Assembly: GCF_000337575.1 (NCBI RefSeq)
Contig: NZ_AOIM01000026.1
Span: 6,103 to 70,102 of the forward strand
DNA: 64,000 nt
Direction: 5' to 3'
Source: Natrialba hulunbeirensis JCM 10989
Lineage (GTDB): Archaea > Halobacteriota > Halobacteria > Halobacteriales > Natrialbaceae
Shown: in pieces, positions 53,434 to 62,859 of the stretch
Numbering within the stretch: the first letter of the stretch is position 1
How the letters are laid out: each line of letters starts with the position of its first letter
Translations under genes and position numbers: made by a program
Notes under the pieces: model-generated
Seen by the model: the letters and a program-made list of their open reading frames with translations, nothing else
Databases searched by the model: none
Told to the model about the DNA's origin: nothing

Positions 53434-54033
53434 ATGAGCGAATCAGACGCAACCGTTGCTGTCGTTGGCGGCGGTCCCGCCGGACTCAGTGCAGCCCTCT
53501 TCACACAGAAGAACGGTCTCGACACCGTTCTCTTCGATACGGACGAGACGTGGATGCACAAGGCACACCTGTTCAACTACCTGGGAATCGGCTCACAGGA
53601 CGGCTCGGCGTTCATGGAGACCGCCCGCGAACAGGTCGACAGTTTCGGCGTCGATCGAAATCAGGGTGAGGCAGTCACCAGTGTCACGGAGACGGACGAC
53701 GGCTTTGACGTCGAAACGGAAGCGGACGATGGCACGTACGCGGTCGACTATGTCGTCCTCGCGACGGGTGCCAACCGCGACCTCGCGGAGGACCTTGGCT
53801 GCGAGTTCGAGGACGACGTCGTTGATGTCGGCGTGACGATGGAGACGAGCGTCGAGAACGCGTACGCGACAGGGGCGATGGTTCGCGTCGACGAGTGGCA
53901 AGCCGTCATCTCCGCCGGCGACGGTGCCGCGGCCGCGCTGAACATCCTCTCGAAGACGAAGGGCGAGAACTACCACGATTTCGACGTTCCTGCGGACGCG
54001 ACGAACGTGTTCGAATCCGTCGTCGCCGAGTAA
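53434..54033 (+). CDS. Short thioredoxin-reductase-like FAD/NAD(P) oxidoreductase
   Basis: A 199-residue flavoprotein: FAD motif ATVAVVGGGPAGLSAALFTQKNG (about 6-28), then VDYVVLATGANRDLAEDLG and the C-terminal TSVENAYATGAMVRVDEWQAVISAGDGAAAALNIL. It is much shorter than true thioredoxin reductase (about 310 residues). The NADPH domain and the redox CxxC are missing. Similar short proteins are common in haloarchaea; they may reduce a partner protein. A leaderless promoter at 53402 sets the start. Confidence 0.82.
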   Translation: MSESDATVAVVGGGPAGLSAALFTQKNGLDTVLFDTDETWMHKAHLFNYLGIGSQDGSAFMETAREQVDSFGVDRNQGEAVTSVTETDDGFDVETEADDGTYAVDYVVLATGANRDLAEDLGCEFEDDVVDVGVTMETSVENAYATGAMVRVDEWQAVISAGDGAAAALNILSKTKGENYHDFDVPADATNVFESVVAE

Positions 54034-54165
54034 CGCGACACCTGGGACATAACTCTCGGCTTCGGCCCGGTTTCGGCATCTGTTATTTTTGCACGATACC
54101 CTGACGAGCCACTGCCACGCTCCGAGTCCGGATACGTTAACTCACCCCAACGCGACGACGTACGC

Positions 54166-55248
54166 ATGCGCGCTGCAGTACTCGAGTCCTACGGCGAACC
54201 GCTCTCGATCGAGGAGGTCGACCCACCGACGCCCGACCCGCATGGTGTCGTCGTCGACGTGGAGGCCTGTGGCCTCTGCCGGAGCGACTGGCACGCCTGG
54301 CAGGGCCACGGCGAGTGGGCTGACGACCAGGTACCGATCGGCCAGATTCTCGGTCACGAACCCGCGGGCCGAGTCGCACGGGTCGGCGAGCGCGTCGACG
54401 AACTCGCCGTCGGCGACCGCGTGGCCGTGCCGTTCAATCTGGGAGACGGAACCTGCTACTACTGTCGTAACGGCCACGGAAACGTCTGCGAGGACGGCTA
54501 CGCGCTCGGTTTCGAATCGAGCGTTCCCGGCGCGTTCGCCGAGCAGATACACGTCCCGCACGCGGATTTCAACGCCGTCACGCTCCCGGACGGCGTCTCT
54601 ACAGAAGCGGTCGCCGCACTGGGCTGTCGGTACGTCACGGCCTTTCACGCGCTGGCCCACCGGGCCGACATCGACGCCGGCGACTGGGTCGCCGTCCACG
54701 GCTGCGGCGGCCTCGGACTCGCCGCCATCCAGATCGCGGCCGCACTCGGCGCTCGCGTGCTCGCCGTCGATATTCGGACGGCACCACTCGAGTTGGCGAG
54801 CAAACTCGGCGCGGAGGTGACGATCGACGCGTCGGAACTCGAAAACGGGACAGGAGAAAAGGAAGGCGTCCCCGCCGCAATCAAGGCCCGAACCGACGGC
54901 GGCGCACACGTCTCCGTCGACGCCCTCGGCCGCGCCGAGACCTGCCGGAACAGCGTCGATTGCCTGCGGATTCGAGGGACACATGTTCAGGTCGGGCTGA
55001 CTACCGACGCCGAACGCGGCGAGGTTGCGCTGCCGATCGACGAACTCGCCCGCTGGGACGTGACCGTCGTCGGCTCCCGCGGCATGCCACCCTCACGCTA
55101 CGACGAACTCCTGCGGCTCATCGACGCGGGCACGCTCGAACCCGAGCAGCTCGTCACGAATCGCGTTGCACTCGAGAACGTCTCTGATCGGCTCGCCGCG
55201 ATGAGCGAGTACGAGACGCGAGGTATCGAAGTCGTTACCGAGTTTTGA
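54166..55248 (+). CDS. Zinc-dependent alcohol dehydrogenase
   Basis: A 360-residue medium-chain dehydrogenase. Catalytic zinc ligands are Cys38 (GLCRSDWH) and His64-Glu65 (LGHEPAG). The cofactor fold is VHGCGGLGLAAIQIAAALGARVLAVD. The structural-zinc lobe has Cys97, Cys100 and Cys108, but the first of the usual four cysteines is Asp94. Such three-cysteine lobes occur in some haloarchaeal dehydrogenases. It probably oxidises a secondary alcohol or polyol with NAD(P)+. Monocistronic and convergent with the GAF gene. Confidence 0.88.
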   Translation: MRAAVLESYGEPLSIEEVDPPTPDPHGVVVDVEACGLCRSDWHAWQGHGEWADDQVPIGQILGHEPAGRVARVGERVDELAVGDRVAVPFNLGDGTCYYCRNGHGNVCEDGYALGFESSVPGAFAEQIHVPHADFNAVTLPDGVSTEAVAALGCRYVTAFHALAHRADIDAGDWVAVHGCGGLGLAAIQIAAALGARVLAVDIRTAPLELASKLGAEVTIDASELENGTGEKEGVPAAIKARTDGGAHVSVDALGRAETCRNSVDCLRIRGTHVQVGLTTDAERGEVALPIDELARWDVTVVGSRGMPPSRYDELLRLIDAGTLEPEQLVTNRVALENVSDRLAAMSEYETRGIEVVTEF

Positions 55249-55274
55249 GCGGGCGTTGAATCGGTTGCGCTCGA

Positions 55275-55736
55275 CTACAGCTGCTGTGTGAGTTCCGTCC
55301 CCCGCTCCAGCAATCGGTCGCGTTCCCGGTCGGTGAACTCGTACTGCTCGGGTTTGGCGACGCCGATGGTTCCCTCGAGTGCCCCCTCCGGACTGAGAAG
55401 CGGCGCAGCAAGCGAGCCCTCCATCCCCGTTTTGCGGGCACCGGCCTCAGCGACGCCGGAGTCGTCCGTCTGGAGGTTACAGACGTCGACTGGCTCCATG
55501 CGCTCGGCTGCAAGCCCGGCCATGCCCTTTCCGACCGGAATCGAACCGATACGCTCGAGGACTGGATCGGGGATGCCGACCGCGGCGACGAGTTCGAGGG
55601 TTCCGTCCTCGAGTCGATGCAGCGTTCCGGACGTGCAGTCGAATTCGTCGATGATCTCCTGCAAGCGGTCGTCCACCTCGTCGGTGGCGTGCAGTTCCGC
55701 AGACGGCTGCTGGTGGCTGTCGTCCATCGTACTCAC
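55275..55736 (-). CDS. GAF-domain protein
   Basis: A 153-residue stand-alone GAF domain: LQEIIDEFDCTSGTLHRLEDGTLELVAAVGIPDPVLERIGSIPVGKGMAGLAAERMEPVDVCNL, then AGARKTGMEGSLAAPLLSPEGALEGTIGVAKPEQYEFTDRERD. GAF domains bind small ligands or act as redox sensors; with no output domain it may act by protein contact or as a fRMsr-like reductase. The cysteines needed for a free-methionine-sulfoxide reductase are not clearly in place. Function unassigned. Confidence 0.82.
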   Translation of the reverse strand: MSTMDDSHQQPSAELHATDEVDDRLQEIIDEFDCTSGTLHRLEDGTLELVAAVGIPDPVLERIGSIPVGKGMAGLAAERMEPVDVCNLQTDDSGVAEAGARKTGMEGSLAAPLLSPEGALEGTIGVAKPEQYEFTDRERDRLLERGTELTQQL

Positions 55737-56008
55737 GACTCACTCCCGACGGAGCGCTGCTTAAAGCTGTGGACGGTTTCAGTTGGAGTGGCTGGTAAAC
55801 GAGACCATACAACTGGATGGCCGCTACTCTCGGTTGAATTCGACAGGCAACGAACTGCGGACCGAGTCGCAGTCTGAGTCGACCAGTCGCGATGAGTGCG
55901 TGCAGTGAGCGACGGACGGACATCACCTGCTGCATATTCGATTTCTGTATACAGTAAACATAGATATTGTGGACAAATTATTAGTAGCTGTTTCACCTGG
56001 GATGCGGT

Positions 56009-57391
56009 ATGGCAGCAGGACCACCGATCGACGAGCTACACTTCGACGACGCGCCGGACGTCGGCTCCGTCCCCGGTCCGGCGACGAAATCGCTCCTCGA
56101 GAAGCAACGAGAAATAGACAGCAGTGCGGTCGCGTATCCGAACGACATCCCCATCGCGTTCGAAGAAGGAAAGGGTGCGACCGTCCGCGACGCCGACGGC
56201 AACACCTACATCGACATGTTCGCCGGCATCGGCGTGTTGAACGTCGGCCACTCGAACCCCTACGTCCTCGAGGCCGTCCACGACCAGGCCGACAAGTTCG
56301 TCCACACCGTCGACTTCCCGACCGACGCCCGACTCGAGTTGATCGAGAAACTCGACGAGATCGCCCCGAGCGGATTGCAGGGGAACAACCGGGTCGTCTT
56401 CGGCGGCCCGACGGGCAGCGACGCCATCGAGGCGTCGATCAAGCTCTCGAAGTACAACTCCGACGGCGACGGACTCATCGCCTTCCGCGGCTCCTATCAC
56501 GGCGCGACGACCGGGGCGATGAGCGTCACCTCGAACACGAAGCTAAAGAAACACTACGCGCCGCTGCTCTCGGACGTCGTCCACGCACCGTATCCACATC
56601 CGTTCCGGCAGGAAAAGACGCCCGAGGAAGCGGTCGACCACGCACTCGAGGAGGTCCAGGCGATCGTCGAGGATCCCTACGGTGGCCTCGCGAATCCAGC
56701 CGGGATCATTGTCGAACCGATCCAGGGTGAGGGCGGCATCGTCACGCCGCCGAAGGGCTTCCTGCAGGGGCTCCGTGACATCGCGGACGACAACGACGTG
56801 ACGCTGGTTTTCGACGAGATTCAGAGCGGCCTCGGCCGCACCGGCCAGTGGTGGGCGAGCGACTGGGAGGACGTAACGCCGGACGCGATGACCTCCGCGA
56901 AGGCGCTTGGCGGCGTCGGCTTCCCGCTCTCGGCGACGATGTACAAAGAAGAACTCGACACCTGGGGCTCGGGTGACCACGCCGGCACCTACCGCGGCCA
57001 CGTCGTCGGCATGCGTGCCGGGACGCGAGCCATCGAGTACATCCAGGAACACGACCTACTCGCCCACGCGCGTGACCTCGGCGAGTACATCCAGAAGCGT
57101 CTCCACGAAGCCGCCGACGAGACGGACCAGCTCGCCGATATCCGCGGCAAGGGACTGTTCATCGGCGCGGAATTCGTCGACGAGAACGGCACAGCCGACA
57201 GCGACGTCGTGGACGCGATCCAGCAGTACTGCTTCGAACACGGCGTGCTCGTCTGGACGGCCGGTCGCCACGGCAACGTGCTTCGCCTGCTCCCGCCGCT
57301 CGTCCTCACGCACGACCTCGCCGAGACGGCGCTCGACGTGATCGTCGACGCAATCGAACACGCAACCGCAGACGCGGCCCAGACAGCCTGA
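56009..57391 (+). CDS. gabT: 4-aminobutyrate aminotransferase-type class III aminotransferase
   Basis: A 460-residue PLP enzyme: [85 protein letters not shown] and the PLP lysine Lys298 in [10 protein letters not shown]. It resembles GABA and other omega-amino-acid transaminases (or diaminobutyrate-type). It is followed 22 bases later by ridA, which often deals with reactive enamines from PLP enzymes. It would finish the route from amine to succinate semialdehyde that the left part of the window suggests. An AT-rich promoter lies 30 bases upstream. Confidence 0.86.
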   Translation: MAAGPPIDELHFDDAPDVGSVPGPATKSLLEKQREIDSSAVAYPNDIPIAFEEGKGATVRDADGNTYIDMFAGIGVLNVGHSNPYVLEAVHDQADKFVHTVDFPTDARLELIEKLDEIAPSGLQGNNRVVFGGPTGSDAIEASIKLSKYNSDGDGLIAFRGSYHGATTGAMSVTSNTKLKKHYAPLLSDVVHAPYPHPFRQEKTPEEAVDHALEEVQAIVEDPYGGLANPAGIIVEPIQGEGGIVTPPKGFLQGLRDIADDNDVTLVFDEIQSGLGRTGQWWASDWEDVTPDAMTSAKALGGVGFPLSATMYKEELDTWGSGDHAGTYRGHVVGMRAGTRAIEYIQEHDLLAHARDLGEYIQKRLHEAADETDQLADIRGKGLFIGAEFVDENGTADSDVVDAIQQYCFEHGVLVWTAGRHGNVLRLLPPLVLTHDLAETALDVIVDAIEHATADAAQTA

Positions 57392-57413
57392 ACGCAGAAC
57401 CTAGCGCTTAACG

Positions 57414-57803
57414 ATGAGTAACACAACACCCATCGAAACCGACGATGCACCGAGCAGTGACAACCCCTACTCCCAGGGCGTCCGGGCCGGCGACACCCTC
57501 TACGTCTCCGGCTACGGCCCCGTCGATCCTGAAACCGGAGCCGTCGTCGACGGCGATATTCAGGACCAGACCACGCGGGTACTCGAGAACATTGCAGCAG
57601 TCGTCGACGAAGCCGGCGGTGATGGCCTCGACGATGTCGTGAAGGTGACGGTCTATCTGACCGATCTCGAGGACTACGAGCGGGTCAACGAAGCCTACGG
57701 CGAGCAGTTCGGCGAAGAGCCGCCGGCACGCGTCTGTGTTGAGGTATCACGTCTTCCAGAGGACGTGCGTGTCGAACTGGACGCAACCGCGTATCTCGGC
57801 TAG
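57414..57803 (+). CDS. ridA: RidA/YjgF-family enamine/imine deaminase
   Basis: A 129-residue member of the RidA family: NPYSQGVRAGDTLYVSGYGPVDPETGAVVDGDIQDQTTRVLENIAAVVDEAGG, VVKVTVYLTDLEDYERVNEAYGEQFGEEPPARVCVEVSRLPEDVRVELDATAYL. The conserved Arg (PPARVCVEV) that binds the imine acid carboxylate is present. It hydrolyses reactive enamines such as 2-aminoacrylate. Co-transcribed with gabT by spacing. Confidence 0.92.
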   Translation: MSNTTPIETDDAPSSDNPYSQGVRAGDTLYVSGYGPVDPETGAVVDGDIQDQTTRVLENIAAVVDEAGGDGLDDVVKVTVYLTDLEDYERVNEAYGEQFGEEPPARVCVEVSRLPEDVRVELDATAYLG

Positions 57804-58108
57804 CCGGCCGCGACCGTTTTTGCCGCGTGGCGGTGCTGGCTTTCTCCCCGGAGCGACGAACGAAGAAGACGCACACAGCGCCGCTGAAAACCGAAACAAG
57901 GAACGAATCAACGTTCACGGAATCGATACGGGACGTCCGCTCAGCGGGCTAACACTCGGCCTCTCCGATTGCTGGCAGCGTCGACGAGCGGATTGAGAGT
58001 GCGAGTTCAACATGGGAGCAGTGGCCATATTATATAAAAGAACATGGACGTATGAACACGAATCTGACCACAGTGGCTTTTGAGCGCGGGAGAATAGGTC
58101 GCCAGAAG
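57804..58108. other. Intergenic region between ridA and the FetAB-type genes
   Basis: Holds a T-run terminator just after ridA and, at about 58029-58040, ATTATATAAAAG, a TATA box for the transporter pair. No convincing coding frame. Confidence 0.5.
57817..57821 (+). terminator. T-run terminator after ridA
   Basis: TTTTT starts 14 bases beyond the ridA stop. Archaeal termination at T-runs needs no hairpin. Confidence 0.5.
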
Positions 58109-58780
58109 ATGGCCCAAAAACTCGAAACGGAGTCTCTCACGCGGGTCGTAGCGGGCGAAGCCATCGTCGATTCGATTTCGGTTCGCGTTCGCGAATCGGA
58201 GGTGCTCGCGATCATCGGCTCATCAGGTGCGGGCAAATCCTCGTTTCTTCGGCTGCTCAATCGACTCGACGAACCCACCGAAGGAACGGTGTATCTCGAC
58301 GGCACCGAGTATCGCGAGTTCGAACCGGAGGAGCTTCGCCGTCGAATCGGGCTCATTCCACAGGAATCTGCGCTGCAACCCGGAACCGTTCGTGAAAACG
58401 TTGGGATTAGCGATCGAATACGGGACGAACCGATCGACGATCAACTGACGACGACGCTCCTCAAATGGATGGACCTCTCCGGGTACGGGGATCGGAATGT
58501 GGACGACCTTTCCGGGGGCGAGCGCCAACGTATTGCCATCGCGCGCACGCTCTATGTGGATCCCGAGGTGTTGTTGCTCGATGAGCCGACGGCACATCTC
58601 GATACGGAAACCGAAGCGCAGATCGAAGAACTACTCGGCGAACTAATTCGGGAGGGCGACCTGACCTGTATTCTCGTCACGCACGACACCGCACAGGCCG
58701 AACGACTCGCCGACCGGGTCGTCGAATTCGAAAATGGACGAGTGGTTGACGAGGGCACCCCCGCGGAGGTGATTGGATGA
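58109..58780 (+). CDS. fetA: FetA-like ABC transporter ATPase
   Basis: A 223-residue ATPase: Walker A GSSGAGKSS (37-45), Q-loop LIPQESALQ, signature LSGGE (134-138), Walker B VLLLDEP (154-160), switch histidine in VTHDTAQAERLA. It matches FetA/YbbL, the partner of UPF0014 permeases. Coding starts at 58109 by similarity to short-N-terminus homologues; an upstream in-frame ATG at 58052 exists. It overlaps the permease by four bases (ATGA). The E. coli pair is linked to iron export and oxidative stress; the transported ion here is inferred. Confidence 0.84.
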   Translation: MAQKLETESLTRVVAGEAIVDSISVRVRESEVLAIIGSSGAGKSSFLRLLNRLDEPTEGTVYLDGTEYREFEPEELRRRIGLIPQESALQPGTVRENVGISDRIRDEPIDDQLTTTLLKWMDLSGYGDRNVDDLSGGERQRIAIARTLYVDPEVLLLDEPTAHLDTETEAQIEELLGELIREGDLTCILVTHDTAQAERLADRVVEFENGRVVDEGTPAEVIG

Positions 58781-59601
58781 CGTGGACCGCTCTCGAGACG
58801 TTCTTCGAGCACGCGGCCGATCCGGTTATCGTCACCGGTTTCGTCCAGATCGCTATTGCGGTAGCGCTGACGGCGATCGTTCTGGGGGTCGTCTACCTTC
58901 GTCAACTGGGGTTCGAGCGTGAAATTGTCACGACCACCGTTCGAGGGCTGGTGCAAGTAGTTGCCGCGGGGGCGGTTATCGGAATTCTGCTGGCGGCACA
59001 CCTCGCGTGGGCGGGTATCGTGCTCGTCGTCATGATCTTCGTAGCGGCGTGGATTTCGTACAAACGTGGAGTGGCGCTCCCGGGCGTGTTTCGGACATCA
59101 GTCATCTCGATCGGATTCGGAGCGGGGTTGACGATCGTGGCGATGACGCTCGCGGGAGCGATCGAAATGACGGTGGAAGATCTCATCGTTATCGGGAGCA
59201 TGATCATCGCTAACGCGATGCAGACGAATTCGTTGGCGCTAGATCGGTTCACGGGCGAAGTCGCGTCCAACCGTGCGGAGATCGAGGCACTGTTGAGCGT
59301 CGGTGCATCGCCGGACGAGGCCATCACCCAATACGTCTCGACGAGCGTCTACGCAGCACTGATTCCGACGATAGATGCCATCAAGAGCCTCGGAATCGTC
59401 AAGATTCCCGGCCTGATGGCTGGGATGATCATCGCCGGCGCAAATCCGATCTACGCCGCTCAGTACCAGTTCGCAGTCATGTTAATGATCTTCGCTGCTG
59501 GCGGATTGACCGTCGTTGCGAACACGCTGTTGCTCAGTCGACGCGTGTTCACCGATGCCAAGCAACTCGATGAGACCGTCATCGACGCCATCGAAACGTG
59601 A
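58777..59601 (+). CDS. fetB: FetB-like UPF0014 permease
   Basis: A 274-residue membrane protein with about seven helices. The UPF0014 signature is MIIANAMQTNSLALDRFTGEV (about 146-166), with RAEIEALLSVGASPDEAI and IVKIPGLMAGMIIAGANPIYAAQYQFAVML. Family members pair with the ATPase just upstream. An iron or other metal efflux role is inferred from E. coli FetAB. Cytoplasmic loop charge is as expected for a haloarchaeal permease. Confidence 0.87.
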   Translation: MTWTALETFFEHAADPVIVTGFVQIAIAVALTAIVLGVVYLRQLGFEREIVTTTVRGLVQVVAAGAVIGILLAAHLAWAGIVLVVMIFVAAWISYKRGVALPGVFRTSVISIGFGAGLTIVAMTLAGAIEMTVEDLIVIGSMIIANAMQTNSLALDRFTGEVASNRAEIEALLSVGASPDEAITQYVSTSVYAALIPTIDAIKSLGIVKIPGLMAGMIIAGANPIYAAQYQFAVMLMIFAAGGLTVVANTLLLSRRVFTDAKQLDETVIDAIET

Positions 59602-59668
59602 TGGACGTCGGAACGGGCTGCTGCGAAAGCGGATCCGAAAGAGGCGCAACACAAAAAGGCGACTAGCG

Positions 59669-60985
59669 CTACTGGTACGCGTCGAACTCCTTGCCGTAGA
59701 GCAGGAAGTAAGCGACACCGATCAGCCCAATGATCGAAGCGACGGTAAATGACACTTCTGGCGTGACGAACTCCCAGAGGAAGCCACCGAGCACACCGCT
59801 CGGGATGACGAGCGCGCCACGTACGAGGTAGTACGACCCGGTAACGCGGCCGCCTGCGTCCTGTTCGGCGGGGCCGACGATCAGCGCCTTGTGAGCCGGC
59901 AGGCCGGCGAACCGGAGTCCGGAGAAGGCGAATAATGCAATCAGTACCCAGGCGTTGTCCTGCGGTGCGAAGATGAGCATGACTGGAAAGATTGCGTAGA
60001 CGAAGAACCCGAGTGCGACGACCGGCTTGAGGCCGGTGTACTCGGCGACTTTGGCTACCGGTGCCATCGTGAGCAGCGCGACGAACATCTCGATACTGAG
60101 GAGAACGCCGAAGAACGCGGCCGGAGAGAGATCGATTGCGCCAATCACGGGGAGCGTGAGCGAGAGACCGATCCCCATCTCGAGTGTGATCACGAGAATA
60201 AAGAACGCGTACACCATGCCGTTGGCGAACCGAACTAATGCGTCCGAGACGAGCAGCGGACGCAGTTCGTCCGGCAGCGCCCGCAGGTCGTCGACGACCT
60301 GGCTGACGCCCTGGAACTCCTTGCCGAGCGTGTCCTGATCAGTTTCGTAGAGGAGATGTTGGATAATCGTGCCAAGCAGCGCGAAGATAATCGCGATGAC
60401 GAGCACCCAGAGGAAGCCCGGCATGAGTTCGTCGACCACGAGCACGGCGACGATCAGCGGCGCGATCAGGAACGCCGTCCGCCGAAAGGTCTCCGTGCTG
60501 GCAAAGCCACGCGCCAGCTGGCTGGGTTCCGTCGCCTGCTTGACGATGGCGTAGTGGCCGCCGATGCCGAACGATTTCCAGCACTGGGCCAGCAGGAGGC
60601 CGACGAAGACCCAGACCCACGGCTCGACGGTGATCACACCGAAGTCAGTGGGAACGTACGCGGCAGCGAGCCAGATCACAAACCCAAACGTCGAGAGGAA
60701 ACCGAACACTGTCAGCGCGTATCGCGAACCGACGCGGTCGGAGACGACCCCGCCGTAGTAGGGGTACACTGCGCCGATGACGTTTCCGAGGGTTGCAAAC
60801 AGACCAACGACGAAGCCGCCTGCGCCCAGATAGACGAGATAGTCCGGAATGAACCGATTCGTCATCTGGAACCCCAGACTAAACGCGAACATCGCCAGCG
60901 AGAGCACCAACACGTCCCGACGAAGCGAGAAGAACTGCCGGAAGGCGTCGACCGGGCCGGCAACCTCGGCTTGCTGTTGGGCCAT
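59669..60985 (-). CDS. Major facilitator superfamily transporter
   Basis: A 438-residue permease with 12 predicted helices. The first half has GAVYPYYGGVVSDRVGSRYALT, the MFS motif A equivalent, and the central loop (about 200-235, QHLLYETDQDTLGKEFQGVSQVVDDLRALPDELRPLLV) separates the halves. A drug- or sugar-efflux role is equally possible. Convergent with the fetB gene; no neighbours hint at substrate. Confidence 0.86.
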   Translation of the reverse strand: MAQQQAEVAGPVDAFRQFFSLRRDVLVLSLAMFAFSLGFQMTNRFIPDYLVYLGAGGFVVGLFATLGNVIGAVYPYYGGVVSDRVGSRYALTVFGFLSTFGFVIWLAAAYVPTDFGVITVEPWVWVFVGLLLAQCWKSFGIGGHYAIVKQATEPSQLARGFASTETFRRTAFLIAPLIVAVLVVDELMPGFLWVLVIAIIFALLGTIIQHLLYETDQDTLGKEFQGVSQVVDDLRALPDELRPLLVSDALVRFANGMVYAFFILVITLEMGIGLSLTLPVIGAIDLSPAAFFGVLLSIEMFVALLTMAPVAKVAEYTGLKPVVALGFFVYAIFPVMLIFAPQDNAWVLIALFAFSGLRFAGLPAHKALIVGPAEQDAGGRVTGSYYLVRGALVIPSGVLGGFLWEFVTPEVSFTVASIIGLIGVAYFLLYGKEFDAYQ

Positions 60986-61061
60986 ACGAACAGGTGAACT
61001 GGGGGTTACTAAGAGATTATTGTTACAGTAGTCCTGACAGACCAGCGTTCATACCAGTTCG

Positions 61062-62345
61062 TCAGCACTCCTCGGCAACGAGAAACGTCTCGGGGTCGTT
61101 TTCGTACAGCTCCCACATAGTAACCGTTCCGTCACGAACGTCCGCGGCGCGCGGATGGTTTGCGTCCACGAGATCGTCCCAGATGAGGATTCCCGGGAAG
61201 ACGAGCGGGATCGTATACGTCTCGATCGACGACCACGACGGCGTCTCACCACTGAATTCGCTGGCGACCAGTTCGGCCGTCCCCTCGGTGTACTGCGACC
61301 CCGAATACTCTGGTTCTACGCCAAGACCCAGTTTGTACGGATAGCCGGCCCAATGCCAGCGTTTTCCCGCACTGTGGTGGATCGCCGGCGACCACGTGTA
61401 GACCTCGCCCGACTCGAGTTGGGTCGTATCTGCGGGATGGCCCGTCTGCAGGTCGCGCCACATCTCGACGGTCCACTCGCCGTCGGCCCACGTACCGGTC
61501 GCTCGCCAGTCCGCCGCGCTGCCGTGTGGCTCCTGGAGCGGTCGGCGCGGGATCATCGCGCCCTCCCACTCGGCGACCGACGGATCGTATTCGACTGCGT
61601 CGTCCAACTCGAGTGCGTACGTCCCGTCCTGTTGGTCTGGAATGGAGCCGTCGCGGATCTCGTGGTAGTCGAGCGCGCCGCCGTCGACGACCGCCGGATC
61701 CCACATGAGTTCGGGGCCGTCGTCGGGGGTCCACGACTGGGTCGTGTAGGTGTTTTGTCCCTGGTCGCTGTGACGGTAGTCGAGGATGTGGTGGTCCGTG
61801 CCGTATCCCTTCGGGTTGCTGCGGTGGGCTCGCCACATCGGCAGGTCGAGGAAGACGCCGTCGGATTTGAGCTGCTCGAGTTCGGCCTGCGGGCGAATCG
61901 TCTCCCAGTCATTTTCCCACCACTCGCCTGCACAGGCCTGCGGGATATACTTTCGAATGTCCGTCTTGTCGAGGCCCTCGGACCCAAAGTGGTCGTGGTT
62001 CTGCACGGTCTCTGGCGGGACTTCGCTGGGCAGACTTCGCATGCCGCGGTGTGCGGTCAGCCAGCCGCCGAACTGCTCGAACCCCTCGACGGAGCCGTCA
62101 TCGAGAAGGAAGCTGACCCTGTCCTCGTAGAAACCGGTGTGATCCTCGTCACTGCGGCGTGGGACCCACGGCGACGGCTCGGCAAAGCGCTCCCAGGAAC
62201 CGTCGCGATAGACGAGCATGTCGTGTAGCCAGCCGCCTGGGTCCGGCTGCGCCCAGTTGAAGCGAAAGAAAATCCGCTCGTCGTTGTAGGCAATCTGCGT
62301 CCGCAACCGTTTGAGCGTCGTCTTGGGAGTCCAGTCCGAGGGCAC
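61062..62345 (-). CDS. Ethylbenzene-dehydrogenase-type haem-domain protein
   Basis: A 427-residue protein of the EB_dh (ethylbenzene dehydrogenase gamma-like) beta-sandwich family: IAYNDERIFFRFNWAQPDPGGWLHDML, the FLDLPMWRAHRSNPKGYGTDHHILDYRHSD core, GTWADGEWTVEMWRDL and EVYTWSPAIHHSAGKRWHWAGYPYKLGL. The family binds haem b and serves as an electron-transfer subunit of DMSO-reductase-type complexes. Here there is no signal peptide and no molybdenum subunit nearby, so a cytoplasmic haem protein is suggested. The start codon is GTG; TTCAAGTA about 30 bases upstream supports it. Confidence 0.75.
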   Translation of the reverse strand: MPSDWTPKTTLKRLRTQIAYNDERIFFRFNWAQPDPGGWLHDMLVYRDGSWERFAEPSPWVPRRSDEDHTGFYEDRVSFLLDDGSVEGFEQFGGWLTAHRGMRSLPSEVPPETVQNHDHFGSEGLDKTDIRKYIPQACAGEWWENDWETIRPQAELEQLKSDGVFLDLPMWRAHRSNPKGYGTDHHILDYRHSDQGQNTYTTQSWTPDDGPELMWDPAVVDGGALDYHEIRDGSIPDQQDGTYALELDDAVEYDPSVAEWEGAMIPRRPLQEPHGSAADWRATGTWADGEWTVEMWRDLQTGHPADTTQLESGEVYTWSPAIHHSAGKRWHWAGYPYKLGLGVEPEYSGSQYTEGTAELVASEFSGETPSWSSIETYTIPLVFPGILIWDDLVDANHPRAADVRDGTVTMWELYENDPETFLVAEEC

Positions 62346-62417
62346 ACCAGCATACGCGGACGGTGTGTACTTGAATCAGTGTATTGGCGCTCCGTTCACC
62401 GTGAGCTGGCCCAGTGA

Positions 62418-62639
62418 TCAGTCTTCTTCCCAGTAGTACAGATCTTCCTTCGGTGCACTGCAGTTGGGACACTCGTCCGGCAGGTCCTCCTCGAGTTCCC
62501 CCATCTCGCCACAGTTCTGGCAGCGCCACATGATGTAGCTCGGCTCGGTCGAGTCGTGTGGCTCGCCGATCGGAATTTCGGTCTCTTCCATCTTGTCGAC
62601 GCCGGCTTTGGTTCGCAGCGGATCGTTGTCGGGAAGCAT
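62418..62639 (-). CDS. Small rubredoxin/zinc-ribbon-like protein
   Basis: A 73-residue protein with a CxxC knuckle in MWRCQNCGEMGEL and a second CPNC in DECPNCSAP, the pattern of a rubredoxin-like or zinc-ribbon domain. The ATG at 62639 is preferred over the one at 62690, where the extra residues are hydrophobic and out of character. It probably binds iron or zinc as a small electron carrier or scaffold. Confidence 0.72.
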   Translation of the reverse strand: MLPDNDPLRTKAGVDKMEETEIPIGEPHDSTEPSYIMWRCQNCGEMGELEEDLPDECPNCSAPKEDLYYWEED

Positions 62640-62859
62640 CACACCCACAGCTACAGCAGTGGTATGGTAAAGCATAGCGGATAGAATCACATGTATCCGT
62701 CACTGTATTTTGAAGGAGCCGCTAGCCGACAGGTGCCGACATCGCACAGTCGGAGTCGAGAGTCGAGGAGAGGGCAAGTAAATCGAACGTGGATCATGTT
62801 GAAGGCGTACGCGATTTTCGACCACAATTAAGTGATCACTGTTCGTAGACGCCACCACG

